From the NCBI RefSeq assembly GCF_900156805.1, contig NZ_FTOQ01000001.1, forward strand, positions 248,001 to 312,000: DNA of 64,000 nt. The letters are read 5' to 3'. The notes beneath the pieces were generated by a model. It was not told where the DNA came from, did no database searches, and saw only the letters and a list, made by a program, of their open reading frames with translations. The translations under genes and the position numbers were made by a program. Source of the DNA: Roseivivax lentus. Lineage in GTDB: Bacteria > Pseudomonadota > Alphaproteobacteria > Rhodobacterales > Rhodobacteraceae. Shown in pieces: positions 44,709 to 53,651 of the stretch; position 1 is the stretch's first letter, and each line of letters starts with the position of its first letter.

Positions 44709-44731
44709 TTGAAACAGGCAAATCTGTTCAA
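44709..44731 (-). promoter_or_regulatory. Palindrome in the upstream region of the BY-kinase gene
   Basis: TTGAAACAG (44709-44717) and CTGTTCAA (44724-44731) form an inverted repeat with a one-base mismatch in arm length, about 110-130 bases before the kinase start. It lies in an AT-rich stretch (44640-44760) unlike the surrounding DNA. A TTGACC hexamer on the minus strand sits next to it (complement of about 44738-44743). Probable promoter and operator region; the regulator is unknown. Confidence 0.4.
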
Positions 44732-44784
44732 AATTAGGTCAAATCGAGGGTATTGTTGACGCATCGCGCGGCAATCGTCGGTGC

Positions 44785-45789
44785 TCAGGACGGGCGGCGA
44801 TACTCGATCAGGGCGAGGTCGCGGCCGGTTGCGCGGCGCAGATGATAGCGCAGCATGCCCTGCAGCGTCGGCAGTTTCGCAAGCGTGAAAAGCGCGGCGA
44901 AAGCCAGCGCGTCGCGGGGCGGGACTTGGTCTTTCCGCAGCGCCCGGTAGCCGCGCGCGCCGCTCAGCGGATAGAGCAGCAGCAGGGCCAGGGCGAGGCC
45001 CGGCACCCAAGGCAGCATCAGCAGAAAGGCCAGCGGCAAGGCGCCGCCCAACAGCCAGGCGCGGCGGCGTTCGCGAAGGCGCGCATGGCCGTGTTTCGCC
45101 GCGAGTTGCGCGAGGCCGTGACCCGCCCGTTCGGTCCGTCGCCACCAAGCGCTAAGCGTGGTCATCGCCGCGTCGTGGTGCACCATGAGGCGCGGCAACC
45201 GCTCCAGACGCCAGCCCGCCGCGATCAGGCGCAGGCACAGGTCTTCCTCCTCAGACGCGATGAAGGCGGGGTCGAAGCCGCCCACGGCGTCGAAGGCGGC
45301 GCGGCGCAGCAGCATGTTTCCGGTGGCCGAATTGACCGGACCCGCGGGCGCTTTCCATTCCCAGTCGATCAGCCGGTTGTAGACGGAGCGGCCGGGATGC
45401 TCTTCCGCGGCCCAGCCGGTGACCATCGCGTGATCCGGATGGGCGTCGAGGAAGGCGCGCGCCTCGGCCAGCCAGCCCGGCGCCGCCACGCAATCGCCAT
45501 CAAAGAAATGCAGGTAAGGGGCGGGGTCGTCGAATTCCGCAGCGCCCGCATTGCGCGCCCGGGCCGCGGTGAAAGGCACGGCAAGGTCGAGCGGGACCAC
45601 GGGGACGCCTGCTGTCGCCACGATCTCGCGGCTGTCATCGGTGGAGCCCGAATCGACATAGACTGTGCGGGCACCGGTTCCGGCCAAGGCGGACAGGACC
45701 GCGGGCAGGCGCGCGGCCTCGTTGCGGCCGATCAGGACGATGTCCATGGCCGTGGCCTCGGCGCTGGCGGGGGAGGGGTGCGAAGTCAT
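44785..45789 (-). CDS. Glycosyltransferase family 2
   Basis: A 334-residue enzyme. MDIVLIGRNEAARLPAVL near residue 15, VYVDSGSTDDSREI, and HFFDGDCVAAPGW (a DxD variant) are GT2 motifs. EEDLCLRLIAAGWRLERLP follows, with the Glu-Asp of the catalytic loop, and a C-terminal hydrophobic pair (ALPLAFLLMLPWVPGLALALLLLYPL) anchors it to the membrane. The start at 45789 overlaps the upstream GT4 stop by 4 bases; an alternative in-frame ATG at 45747 matches the GT2 domain start better. Transcribed with the GT4 gene. Confidence 0.88.
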   Translation of the reverse strand: MTSHPSPASAEATAMDIVLIGRNEAARLPAVLSALAGTGARTVYVDSGSTDDSREIVATAGVPVVPLDLAVPFTAARARNAGAAEFDDPAPYLHFFDGDCVAAPGWLAEARAFLDAHPDHAMVTGWAAEEHPGRSVYNRLIDWEWKAPAGPVNSATGNMLLRRAAFDAVGGFDPAFIASEEEDLCLRLIAAGWRLERLPRLMVHHDAAMTTLSAWWRRTERAGHGLAQLAAKHGHARLRERRRAWLLGGALPLAFLLMLPWVPGLALALLLLYPLSGARGYRALRKDQVPPRDALAFAALFTLAKLPTLQGMLRYHLRRATGRDLALIEYRRPS

Positions 45790-46988
45790 CGCGCCGCTTC
45801 GATCAGGCGGGAGAGTTTCGCGGCCTCGGTTGCCACGTTGAACTCCGCGGCCACCTTCCGACGAGCCGCCGCGCCCATGGCCCGGGCGCCGTCCTGATCG
45901 CCGAGACAGCGCGACAGCGCGTCGGTCAATGCCGCGAGGTCGCCCGGCGGCACGAGCCGGCCCGTCACGCCGTCCTCGATCAGCTCGGGAATGCCCGCGA
46001 TCCGGCTGGTCACGACCGCGCGCTCGGCGGCCATCGCCTCCATCAGGACGACCGGCACGCCCTCGGCGAAGCTCGGCAGGCAGAAAACATCCGCCTCGGC
46101 CAGCGCATCGGCCACGGCGGCGGGCGGCTGGAATCCCAGGAACCGCACGCGGTCCGCAAGCCCGTCGGCCCGCGCCTTGGCCTCGAGCTCCGCGCGGTCG
46201 GGACCGTCACCCAGATAGGTCAGCGTCGCCTCGGGATGATCGGCGGACAGCCGCGCGAGGGCCTCGAGCAGCAGGCGCGGCCCCTTCACCCCCACGAGCC
46301 GCCCCACGAACAAAAGCCGCGTTCCGCGAAATTCGCCGCCGCGATAGGCCTCGGGCGTGATGCCGCAATGCACGATGTGCAGCTTGTCCCAATCCTCGGG
46401 CGCCGCGAAACACATCAGCTGCGACCGCGCGAAATGCGAGATGCAAGCGACGAAGGCCGCGTGGCGGACCTTGGTCCCCAGATGCCAGCGCGGCGCCTCG
46501 AAGAAGGTGTCGGGGCCGTGGATGGTGAAGGAATAGGGAATGCCCGAGAGCGCCGAAGTCAGCAGCGCCACGTTGCACGATTGCGAGGCGAGGTGGTTGT
46601 GCAGGTGCTCTATGCCCGATTGTTCCAGATGGCGCGCCAGCACGGCGGCCTCGAGGAAGTAGAAGATCTGCCACAGCATCGCGCGGGGCCCGTCGGCCGA
46701 GGTCGACACCGCCAGGCGCAGCGCGCGGGCCCAGCGCCGGGGATGCCTGCGCAGATAATGCCAGTGCGCGCCCATCAGCCGGGCGGGCGACGAGGCGGCC
46801 TCGACCACGTGCCAGGTGCGGTCCTGCTCGACCTTCTGGTCGGGGCCCGAAAGGTCCGAGGCCGGCGTGCGGCGGATCGAGCAGGTCTCGACCGTGTGCC
46901 CCAAGGCGCGCAAGGCTGCGACCTCCCGCTCGATGAACGTATGGGAGGCGCGCGGGTAATTCCCGGTCAGATAGGCCACGCGTTTCAT
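45786..46988 (-). CDS. Glycosyltransferase family 4 (GT-B fold)
   Basis: A 400-residue retaining-type glycosyltransferase. N-terminal MKRVAYLTGNYPRASHTFIEREV is the typical 'TFI..E' acceptor start, HLHNHLASQSCNVA follows, and LLFVGRLVGVKGPRLLLEA and YLGDGPDRAELE begin the donor domain. The E-x7-E motif is within FAEGVPVVLMEAMAAERAVV. First gene of a two-gene minus-strand unit with the GT2; its promoter region (46989-47176) is shared divergently with the WecB-type gene. Sugar not predictable. Confidence 0.92.
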   Translation of the reverse strand: MKRVAYLTGNYPRASHTFIEREVAALRALGHTVETCSIRRTPASDLSGPDQKVEQDRTWHVVEAASSPARLMGAHWHYLRRHPRRWARALRLAVSTSADGPRAMLWQIFYFLEAAVLARHLEQSGIEHLHNHLASQSCNVALLTSALSGIPYSFTIHGPDTFFEAPRWHLGTKVRHAAFVACISHFARSQLMCFAAPEDWDKLHIVHCGITPEAYRGGEFRGTRLLFVGRLVGVKGPRLLLEALARLSADHPEATLTYLGDGPDRAELEAKARADGLADRVRFLGFQPPAAVADALAEADVFCLPSFAEGVPVVLMEAMAAERAVVTSRIAGIPELIEDGVTGRLVPPGDLAALTDALSRCLGDQDGARAMGAAARRKVAAEFNVATEAAKLSRLIEAAR

Positions 46989-47176
46989 GTCCGCCCTCTT
47001 GTTGCCGCGCCGCGCCCCAGGAACGCGCGCGGGTCCTGCCAGATGGGCCGGGACAGGCCCGGTTTGGCAAGCGCCGGGGCCGGATCGGTGCCCGGCTGAC
47101 GCAACTGGGTCGCACTTTGCGTGCCGCGCGCAGGCAGGTCTCCCCGACGCCGATCCGGCCTGCTAGGAGCGGGTCC

Positions 47177-47950
47177 ATGAACACGCGACGCGCGATGACT
47201 TTCGAGACAGGCGAGACCCGGATCGCGGTGACGGTCCGGGACCGCGCCGCGCTCGATGCGCAGTTGCGCGAACGGATGCGGCGCGGCGAAGGCTACGCGC
47301 TGGCGACGATCAACCTCGATCATCTGGTGAAACTGCGCCGGGATCCGGCCTTCCGCGCGGCCTATGCGGCGCATGATCTGGTGACCGCGGACGGCAACCC
47401 GATCGTCTGGCTGGGCCGCCTCGCCGGGCACGACCTGTCGCTGGTGACCGGGTCGGACGCCATCGTGCCGATGTGCCGAACGGCGGCGCAGCTGGGGGTG
47501 AAGGTCGGTTTCGTGGGCAGCACCGATGCGGTGTTGCAGGCGGCCCGCGCCTATCTCAGGGGCGAGGTGCCGAACCTCGAGATCGCCTTTGCCGAGGCGC
47601 CGCCGATGGGATTCGATCCCGATGGGCCGGACGCCGCGGACATCCTCGACCGTGCGGCGGCGGCGGGGGCGGGGTTGCTGTTTCTCGCCCTGGGTGCGCC
47701 CAAGCAGGAACGCTTCGCGGCGCTCGGGCGGCGCCTGCAGCCGGAGATGGGGTTCGCCTCCATCGGCGCGGGGCTGGATTTCTTCTCGGGCACGCAGCGG
47801 CGCGCCCCGGCCTGGATGCGGCGGTTCGCATTGGAATGGGTGTGGCGGATGCTGAGCGACCCGCGCCGGCTGGCTTTGCGATACACCGACTGCGCCGCGA
47901 TCCTCCCGCGTGAGGTCTTCTCCGCGCTCAGACAACGCCGTCATCGGTGA
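47177..47950 (+). CDS. WecB/TagA/CpsF-family glycosyltransferase
   Basis: A 257-residue family-26 glycosyltransferase, usually transferring N-acetylmannosaminuronic acid or a similar sugar to a lipid-linked acceptor. Motifs: ATINLDHLVKLRRDPAFRAAY, LVTADGNPIVWLGRL (catalytic Asp), VGFVGSTDAVL, LFLALGAPKQERF and IGAGLDFFSGTQRRAPAWM. The ATG at 47177 follows TAGGAGC; the family starts here. The 3' end overlaps the convergent SDR gene by 23 bases. No transmembrane segment. Confidence 0.93.
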   Translation: MNTRRAMTFETGETRIAVTVRDRAALDAQLRERMRRGEGYALATINLDHLVKLRRDPAFRAAYAAHDLVTADGNPIVWLGRLAGHDLSLVTGSDAIVPMCRTAAQLGVKVGFVGSTDAVLQAARAYLRGEVPNLEIAFAEAPPMGFDPDGPDAADILDRAAAAGAGLLFLALGAPKQERFAALGRRLQPEMGFASIGAGLDFFSGTQRRAPAWMRRFALEWVWRMLSDPRRLALRYTDCAAILPREVFSALRQRRHR

Positions 47951-48704
47951 TCCTCCGGGTGCGGGGCGTGCGCCGCGTGACGACGTTCCACAACCGCCGT
48001 TTCAGGCTGACGGGCTCCGGCACCTCGCGGTCCCGCTCGAAGGTTACGCCCATCAGGCTTCGATCCGCCGAAAGCGTCAGGGCAGCCCCCCATCGGGCCG
48101 CGGTTTCGGGCGGTATGCCATCGGGCAGACCCATGTCGGTACGCAGCGCGCCCGGGATCCAGTCCGAGATGACGATACCCGGCAAGCGGTCTCCGGTCTC
48201 GACGATCAGCGCGCGGGTGAAGATGCGCTGCGCGCCCTTCGACACCGAATAGGCCGCCGATCCCGGCAGCGGTGCGCGGTCGGCGAAGGTCGCGACGTTC
48301 ACGATCCGGCCGCGCCCGCGCAGCGCCATGTCCTGCAGCGCAGCGTGGCTGCAGGCGACTGTGCCTCCCAGATTGACCGCGACCGCGCCCATCAGCGTGC
48401 GGGGAGACCCGGTCAGGAAATCCGCGACGGGATAGATCGCGGCGTTGTTCACCAATGCGGCGATGGGACCCTCGGCGGCCAGCGCGGCGAAGGCCTCGGC
48501 CACCGCCTCCGCGTCGGCGATATCGAGGGGCAGGGGCGCGATCCCGGGATGCCCCGCCGCGCTGTCTTCCAGCGCATCGAGGCGGCGCCCGATCACGGTC
48601 ACGGCGAAGCCCTGTTCCGCAAAGCGCCGGGCCAGCGCGCGACCGAGGCCCGAGCCGCCGCCGGTCACGACGATGCGGCCCTCGTCGGGGGTGATGCGGC
48701 TCAT
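47928..48704 (-). CDS. Short-chain dehydrogenase/reductase
   Basis: A 258-residue NAD(P)-dependent oxidoreductase. TGGGSGLGRALARRF is the cofactor loop, LVNNAAIYP the NNAG-like motif, and YSVSK the catalytic Tyr/Lys pair. Last gene of the minus-strand EPS operon; it starts within the end of the GMC oxidoreductase gene (4-base overlap), so the two may act in sequence on the same sugar or alcohol. The substrate is unknown; a sugar keto-reduction is plausible in this setting. Confidence 0.9.
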   Translation of the reverse strand: MSRITPDEGRIVVTGGGSGLGRALARRFAEQGFAVTVIGRRLDALEDSAAGHPGIAPLPLDIADAEAVAEAFAALAAEGPIAALVNNAAIYPVADFLTGSPRTLMGAVAVNLGGTVACSHAALQDMALRGRGRIVNVATFADRAPLPGSAAYSVSKGAQRIFTRALIVETGDRLPGIVISDWIPGALRTDMGLPDGIPPETAARWGAALTLSADRSLMGVTFERDREVPEPVSLKRRLWNVVTRRTPRTRRITDDGVV

Positions 48705-50260
48705 CCGCGGTCCTCCATCACATGTTCCGCGACCCTGAGCGCGTTGGCCGCGATGGTCAGGCTGGGATTGACCCCCATGGCCGAGGGCATGAAGGACGCG
48801 TCCGCGACCCACAGATTGGCGATGCCGTGGACCCGGCATTCCGGGGTCAAAGCCGAGCTGCGCGGGTCGGTGCCGAAGCGCATCGTGCCGCAGGCATGGC
48901 CGAAATTCAGCTCCGGCCAATGGGTCAGCAGCAGGTGCCGCGTGCCCTTGAGCCGCCTGCGCAAAGCGCGCCGGAAGGCCCGGCGCCGGGCATGCAGCGC
49001 CTCGGGGATCGTGTAGTCGACGACCAGCGCGCCGGGGTCTTCGGGATCGAAGCGCACGCGGTTCTCCGGCAGGCCCGGATCCTCCAGAAGCCCGACGAAG
49101 ATGTAGCCGCGTCCCAGCGCCTTGGTACCCAGCGCCGCGACGGGCCGGGTCAGGCGGCGCAGCCGGCCAAGCCCCTGCCGCGTCAGGGCCTGATCGAGAA
49201 ACTGCGCGATCTGGCCGAAACCTGCGCGCAGGCCCATGGATTGCACGAGGCCGAAGCGATCCGCCGGATCGTGGTAGAGGTCGCGGAAGGCTAACGACCG
49301 GGCGGGCCCGTCCCCGTCGCGCTGCGCCCGCGGCCAGAGCGCCACAAGCTCGTTGAGATGAAACATCAGGTGGCGTCCGACCTGACCTTCCGCATTGCCG
49401 ATCCCCTCGGGGGCGGCTTCGGCGCGGGACGCCAGCAGCAGGCGCGGCGATCCGAACGCGCCGCCCGCCAGGATCACGCGCCGGGGCGTCAGGCGATGCG
49501 TCGCGCCCGCGTGGCGCAGGGTGAGGCCGGTGATCCGCGCGCCGTCGGTGTCGAGCCGGGTGACCTCGGCCCCGGTGATGCAGACCGCGCGGCCGGTGGC
49601 CAGCGCGGGCTCCACCCCGGCGGAGCGGCCGTCCATCTTGCAGGGGCGCGGGCATTTGTGGCCGATGCAGAAGCGGCAATCGGGCCCGCCCTCGATCGCG
49701 GTATTGAGCCGGTAGGGATGCAGCCCCGCGCGCTCCAGATCGGCCAGCAGCGACGCCTCGCCGCGGCTCATTTCCGGGGGTGAACGCAGCGGAAGCGGCG
49801 CGGTCTCCGACAGCGGATCCGCCGTGCCGCTCAGCCGGTAGAGTGTGGCGGCGCGGGCGAAATACGGCTCGAACTCCGCGTAAGGCACGGGCCAGCCGCC
49901 GGTCGGATGGGGCCGCGCCGCGCTGTCATCGAGATCATGCGGCGCGGGCCGTTCAAGCGCCGCGGCATAGTATAGCGACGAGCCGCCGATCCCCGCGCCC
50001 GCATAGGGAAAGCGCTGTTCCCGCCGCCCGTCGAGGGTCAGGCGCATCGGGTCGGGATAGGCGCCGCGCGCCAGCCGGGCGGCGCGGTGCGGCGTGGTCA
50101 TGTCGAGATGGGTCTCCTCGCGACGGAACCCCGCCGCGCCCTGTTCGAGAAAGAGCACCCTGAGGCCGCCTTCGGCGAGGGCACGGCCCGCCGTGCCGCC
50201 GCCGATGCCCGTGCCGACGATCACGACGTCCCAGTCTTCGCGGAATGCGGGATGGCTCAT
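48701..50260 (-). CDS. GMC-family FAD oxidoreductase
   Basis: A 519-residue flavoprotein. GTGIGGGTAGRALAEGG is the FAD dinucleotide motif, FPYAGAGIGGSSLYYAA the GMC signature 1-like region, and CGTMRFGTDPRSS, NLWVADASFMPSAMGVNPSLTIAANALRVAE the C-terminal signature with the active-site His/Asn region. A Cys-rich insert (CRFCIGHKCPRPCKMDG) near residue 205 is typical of a subgroup of bacterial GMC enzymes and may bind iron-sulfur or a metal. It may oxidise an alcohol on a sugar or polyprenyl-linked substrate. It overlaps both neighbouring genes by 4 bases. Confidence 0.9.
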   Translation of the reverse strand: MSHPAFREDWDVVIVGTGIGGGTAGRALAEGGLRVLFLEQGAAGFRREETHLDMTTPHRAARLARGAYPDPMRLTLDGRREQRFPYAGAGIGGSSLYYAAALERPAPHDLDDSAARPHPTGGWPVPYAEFEPYFARAATLYRLSGTADPLSETAPLPLRSPPEMSRGEASLLADLERAGLHPYRLNTAIEGGPDCRFCIGHKCPRPCKMDGRSAGVEPALATGRAVCITGAEVTRLDTDGARITGLTLRHAGATHRLTPRRVILAGGAFGSPRLLLASRAEAAPEGIGNAEGQVGRHLMFHLNELVALWPRAQRDGDGPARSLAFRDLYHDPADRFGLVQSMGLRAGFGQIAQFLDQALTRQGLGRLRRLTRPVAALGTKALGRGYIFVGLLEDPGLPENRVRFDPEDPGALVVDYTIPEALHARRRAFRRALRRRLKGTRHLLLTHWPELNFGHACGTMRFGTDPRSSALTPECRVHGIANLWVADASFMPSAMGVNPSLTIAANALRVAEHVMEDRG

Positions 50261-51588
50261 GCGGGGCGTGCTCCGGCAACCGGGTCGTCGGCGAAGAGGT
50301 CGGGCGCGGGGCGGGGGGCGCCCTGCAGCACCCATTCATAGACCCGCGCGACCTGCGCGGCCTTGGCCTGCCATGTGAAATGCGCCTCGACCCGTGCCGC
50401 CGCGGCGGCCCCCTTGGCGCGCAGGCTGAAGGGCTGCGCCACGATCTCGCCAAGCGCGGCGCGCAGCGCAGGCACCAGCGCGTCGGGCGGCAGGCAGGGG
50501 ATGGTGAACCCGACGGCGTCATCCACCAGCTCGCCCGGGCCCGCGTAATCCACGACAAGCGGCGGCAGGCCGAGGGCCATCGCCTCAAGCACCACGCCGC
50601 CGCCGAATTCGCGGATCGACGGGAAACCCAGAAGGTCGGCGCCCGCAAGAATGTCCTGCACCCGCGCATGGGGTTGCCAGCCATGGAACAGCACGCCGGA
50701 ACCAAGCTCCCCGGCCATCCCGCGCAGCCGGTCCATCTCCGGTCCGTCCCCGACGATATCGAGCGCCACCTGCCCGGCCTCGATCAGGGGGCGCGCGGCG
50801 TCGATCAGCATGTCGCAGCCCTTGTAGGGCACCAGCCGACCGACGAAGGCGACCCGCAGCGGCCGGCCCTGACCGGGTTGCGCGCGGCGGGAAAACCGCT
50901 CCGGCGCGATGCCGTTTTCGGGCAGCCAGAGGACCTTGTCCGCGCAGCGCGCGGGCATTTCCGAGGCGGTGTGGCGCGAACCCGCAAGGATCGCGCTGGC
51001 ATGGGTGAGGGTGGCGCGCCGTCCGGGCAGAAGCTTGTAGGCGGCGCGCAGGGGCGCCAGCCATTCCCGCTCCGCGCGGCGGGCCGCCTCGTAGCCTTCG
51101 GGCCAGGGCACCCCGCCATTGAGCGGACCGAGCACGAAGGGTACGCCGATCTTCGCCAGACGCGGCGCGAGGGGCGATTGCACCGTCGGCGAGAGCGGCG
51201 TGATCCGGTGCACGATGTCGTATTCGCCCGCCCTGAGGGCATCCCCGAACCGCCGCCAGACCAGATGTTCGAAATAGGGATAACTCAGCGCATTGGCCGC
51301 CTGCAGGATGGTCCAGCCCTTGCCCGCATCACCGCGCAGCCTGTCGGCGAGCCTGTAGGCCGGGCGGGCGAGGGCCTCGGAATCGATGGCGGTGAAATCG
51401 CGCCCCTCGACATAACCTGCCGCCAGGATGGCCGCGCGGTTGCGTACCTGCGTAACCAGATGCACCTCGGCCACCGCGCGCAGGGAATGGGCCAGCGACC
51501 AGCCCACCAGCGGGACCGAGACCCAGTCGGGATTGGCAGCCTCGGCGATGGCGAGGATGCGGGGCCTGCGAGGCGCGGCCGCGGTCAC
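50257..51588 (-). CDS. Glycosyltransferase family 4 / family 1 (GT-B)
   Basis: A 443-residue enzyme from GTG 51588, which overlaps the polymerase stop (GTGA). RILAIAEAANPDWVSVPLVGWSLAHSLRAVAEVHLVTQ and FEHLVWRRFGDALRAGEYDIVHRITPLSPT form the acceptor domain. RVAFVGRLVPYKGCDMLIDA, LDIVGDGPEMDRL and PSIREFGGGVVLEAMALGLPPLVVDYAGPGELV form the donor domain with the EX7E motif. The longer in-frame ORF upstream lies inside the polymerase gene and is not used. Part of the minus-strand EPS operon: polymerase, this GT, GMC, SDR. Confidence 0.92.
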   Translation of the reverse strand: MTAAAPRRPRILAIAEAANPDWVSVPLVGWSLAHSLRAVAEVHLVTQVRNRAAILAAGYVEGRDFTAIDSEALARPAYRLADRLRGDAGKGWTILQAANALSYPYFEHLVWRRFGDALRAGEYDIVHRITPLSPTVQSPLAPRLAKIGVPFVLGPLNGGVPWPEGYEAARRAEREWLAPLRAAYKLLPGRRATLTHASAILAGSRHTASEMPARCADKVLWLPENGIAPERFSRRAQPGQGRPLRVAFVGRLVPYKGCDMLIDAARPLIEAGQVALDIVGDGPEMDRLRGMAGELGSGVLFHGWQPHARVQDILAGADLLGFPSIREFGGGVVLEAMALGLPPLVVDYAGPGELVDDAVGFTIPCLPPDALVPALRAALGEIVAQPFSLRAKGAAAAARVEAHFTWQAKAAQVARVYEWVLQGAPRPAPDLFADDPVAGARPA

Positions 51589-52976
51589 AGGACGGGCTTC
51601 CAGCGCAGGGGCCGGTTGCGCCAATCGACATCGCGGGTCTGGACGCCCTCGGCATAGCCCAGAAGCGCGCCCGCGATCATCCAGGTGACCGGCGTCAGCG
51701 TGGCGTTCGGGATCAGATCGAAGATGTTCACCGCAAGCAAGAGCGCCAGCGTGACCGCCATGGGATCGAAGGCATCCGGCCTGCGGGTAATGCCCGCGCG
51801 GATCAAGAGCACGATGGGCAGCATCAGGAGCCCGAATTCCGCAAGGAAGCCGACCAGTCCGAACACCCCGAGCGCGATCACCCAGCGACCGTCGGTCACC
51901 GTCAGAAGGTTGCCGCTGACCGGGTCGATGATGTGGTTGCGCGCCCAGCTGCCCCAGCCGAAAACCGGCTTTTCCAGCGCGCGTTCCAGCAGCATGGATT
52001 CGTTGTCGAGCCGGAATTCGAGCGAGAAGGCCCGCTCCTCGCTCAGCTTGGCGATCTGGCCGAGGATCCGGTCCTGGGGGATGTAGCCCGCGCTTTTCAG
52101 CGCCGGGTAGAGGATGCAGAAGAGCCCGATCAGCAGCGCCGCATAGACCTGCAGCCGCCGTCCGCGGATCAGCAGGACCGGCAGCAGGAGCACCAGCATC
52201 AGAAGCGCCCCGAAGGACTTGATCAGAACCATCATGACGCTGAGAACCGCCGCGGCGAAGAGGTACCGGGTCCGGCCCGTCCCGGTGGCGCGCCACAGGC
52301 TCCAAGCGAGGCAGGTGGCGGTCAGCAGGAAGAAGGCCACCCACAGCCCGTGTTCGAGGAACACGACCGGGCGGAACGTGTCGCCCCGGATGGCCTGGAA
52401 GGGCAGCGATTGCTGGAAGCCGTAGATCGCCGAATGCAGGACCGGTCCGAACGGCACCTCGACCAGCATCAGCGGCACATAGGCCATCGCCGCGATCACC
52501 AGCGCCACCATCAGCTCGCGCATCGCCCCGCCCGAGGCGAGATGCAGCCGCGCCAGAAGGAACGGCAGGATCGAGAAGAACTGCTGCATCGACAGGCCCA
52601 GCGCGTCCTTGTAGCTGACCGGCGGCAGCTCGAGCCGCCCCCAGAAGACCGGCGCGTTGTTGGTCGCGGCGGTGGCGAAGGGCACGAAGATGTAGACCAG
52701 CACCAGCGCCTTCGCGATGCGGCCATCGGGCAGCAGGCGGCGGTTGTCCTCGGGATTGAGGTAGAGCAGGCAGACGAGGCTGATCAGCGCCGGCAGGTTG
52801 GTCTTGTTGAGCGGCGGGATCAGCGGCAGGTCGAACGCCGCCGCGGGTCCGGGCAGCAGCAGGAAACCCGCGATCAGCGTCGCCAGCAGCGCCCGCCTCT
52901 GGGACATCTCCCGGAACAGGATCACCGTCACGACCGGCCAGGCCGCGAGGATCAACAAGGCGAACGCGTTGGGCAT
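51585..52976 (-). CDS. Wzy-like polysaccharide polymerase / O-antigen ligase-type membrane protein
   Basis: A 463-residue protein with about eleven transmembrane segments and a large periplasmic loop around residues 300-345 (EERAFSLEFRLDNESMLLERALEKPVFGWGSWARNHI), the pattern of Wzy/WaaL family proteins in which Arg and His residues of the loop contact lipid-linked sugars. It would polymerise the repeat units flipped by the protein at 26730-28097. First gene of the four-gene minus-strand operon; the 53 bases before it to the next gene contain its promoter or read-through. Family assignment is by topology and motif, since sequence similarity in this family is low. Confidence 0.85.
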   Translation of the reverse strand: MPNAFALLILAAWPVVTVILFREMSQRRALLATLIAGFLLLPGPAAAFDLPLIPPLNKTNLPALISLVCLLYLNPEDNRRLLPDGRIAKALVLVYIFVPFATAATNNAPVFWGRLELPPVSYKDALGLSMQQFFSILPFLLARLHLASGGAMRELMVALVIAAMAYVPLMLVEVPFGPVLHSAIYGFQQSLPFQAIRGDTFRPVVFLEHGLWVAFFLLTATCLAWSLWRATGTGRTRYLFAAAVLSVMMVLIKSFGALLMLVLLLPVLLIRGRRLQVYAALLIGLFCILYPALKSAGYIPQDRILGQIAKLSEERAFSLEFRLDNESMLLERALEKPVFGWGSWARNHIIDPVSGNLLTVTDGRWVIALGVFGLVGFLAEFGLLMLPIVLLIRAGITRRPDAFDPMAVTLALLLAVNIFDLIPNATLTPVTWMIAGALLGYAEGVQTRDVDWRNRPLRWKPVL

Positions 52977-53040
52977 GGTTTCCTTCGGCCCTCGAGGTTT
53001 CGTCAGGCGGCGGCGCGGGGCGCGCGGACCGCCGGTCGGT

Positions 53041-53538
53041 CTATGCTATCCCGTCCGTTGCGGGTTGCGACAGGGGGCCGAGCGTGGCCGCCGCCTCCGC
53101 GGCGGACATGAAGCCGAAATTGCCCGCATCCATCTCGCCCGGCGCCACCTCGCTCAGGCAGCAGACCGGTTTCGGGCCGTCGGGCGTGTGCAGCGTCACG
53201 CGGGTCTCGTCGCGCGCCTCGTCGTAATCGAAGGACAGATCCGCGATCCCGGCCGCTCCCATCGCATCGGGATAGACCACCACGACCTGGTCGATTTCGG
53301 GATCGAAGCGATCGAACCGGGCTTCCTGCGCCACCATGTCTGGCAGGGTCACGCCGCCACCGGCCACGCCCGGACCCGCCTCGGGTAGGGGCAGGGGCAG
53401 CGCGGTGCGGGCCTCGGTCTCGGCAAGCGCGTCGGCCTCCGCGTCGCCCCCGGCCGCCTCCGTCTCCGCCGTCGCGGCCAGCCCGCCCAGCGTTCCGCCC
53501 AGAAGCGTCACGCCGATCGCCGTCAATGCCTCCAACAT
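53041..53538 (-). CDS. Small acidic protein, unknown
   Basis: A 165-residue protein from ATG 53538 (MLEALTAIGVTLLGGTLGGLAATAE), with GGCAGG upstream. A longer start at 53568 has no ribosome site. The hydrophobic N-terminus is followed by an acidic low-complexity segment (EAAGGDAEADALAETEAR), then a beta-rich part with DRFDPEIDQVVVVYPDA and TLHTPDGPKPVCCLSEVA, containing an adjacent Cys pair. I know no function. The FDPEIDQVVV motif recalls acidic C-terminal domains found in roseobacter secreted Ca-binding proteins. Confidence 0.65.
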   Translation of the reverse strand: MLEALTAIGVTLLGGTLGGLAATAETEAAGGDAEADALAETEARTALPLPLPEAGPGVAGGGVTLPDMVAQEARFDRFDPEIDQVVVVYPDAMGAAGIADLSFDYDEARDETRVTLHTPDGPKPVCCLSEVAPGEMDAGNFGFMSAAEAAATLGPLSQPATDGIA

Positions 53539-53651
53539 CGCGCCTGCCTCGTTCCAATGGCCCCGCATATGGGGGATCGGCGGGCAGGCTACGCCGCGAT
53601 CCCGGCGGGATTATGGCGAGATTGGAAACAATCGCGGCAGGGCTCCGTGCC

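Noticed and set aside
50257-52344. A 695-codon glycosyltransferase starting inside the polymerase gene
   Set aside because: The first 250 codons are antisense-like low complexity. The GT fold starts at the GTG at 51588 that overlaps the polymerase stop.
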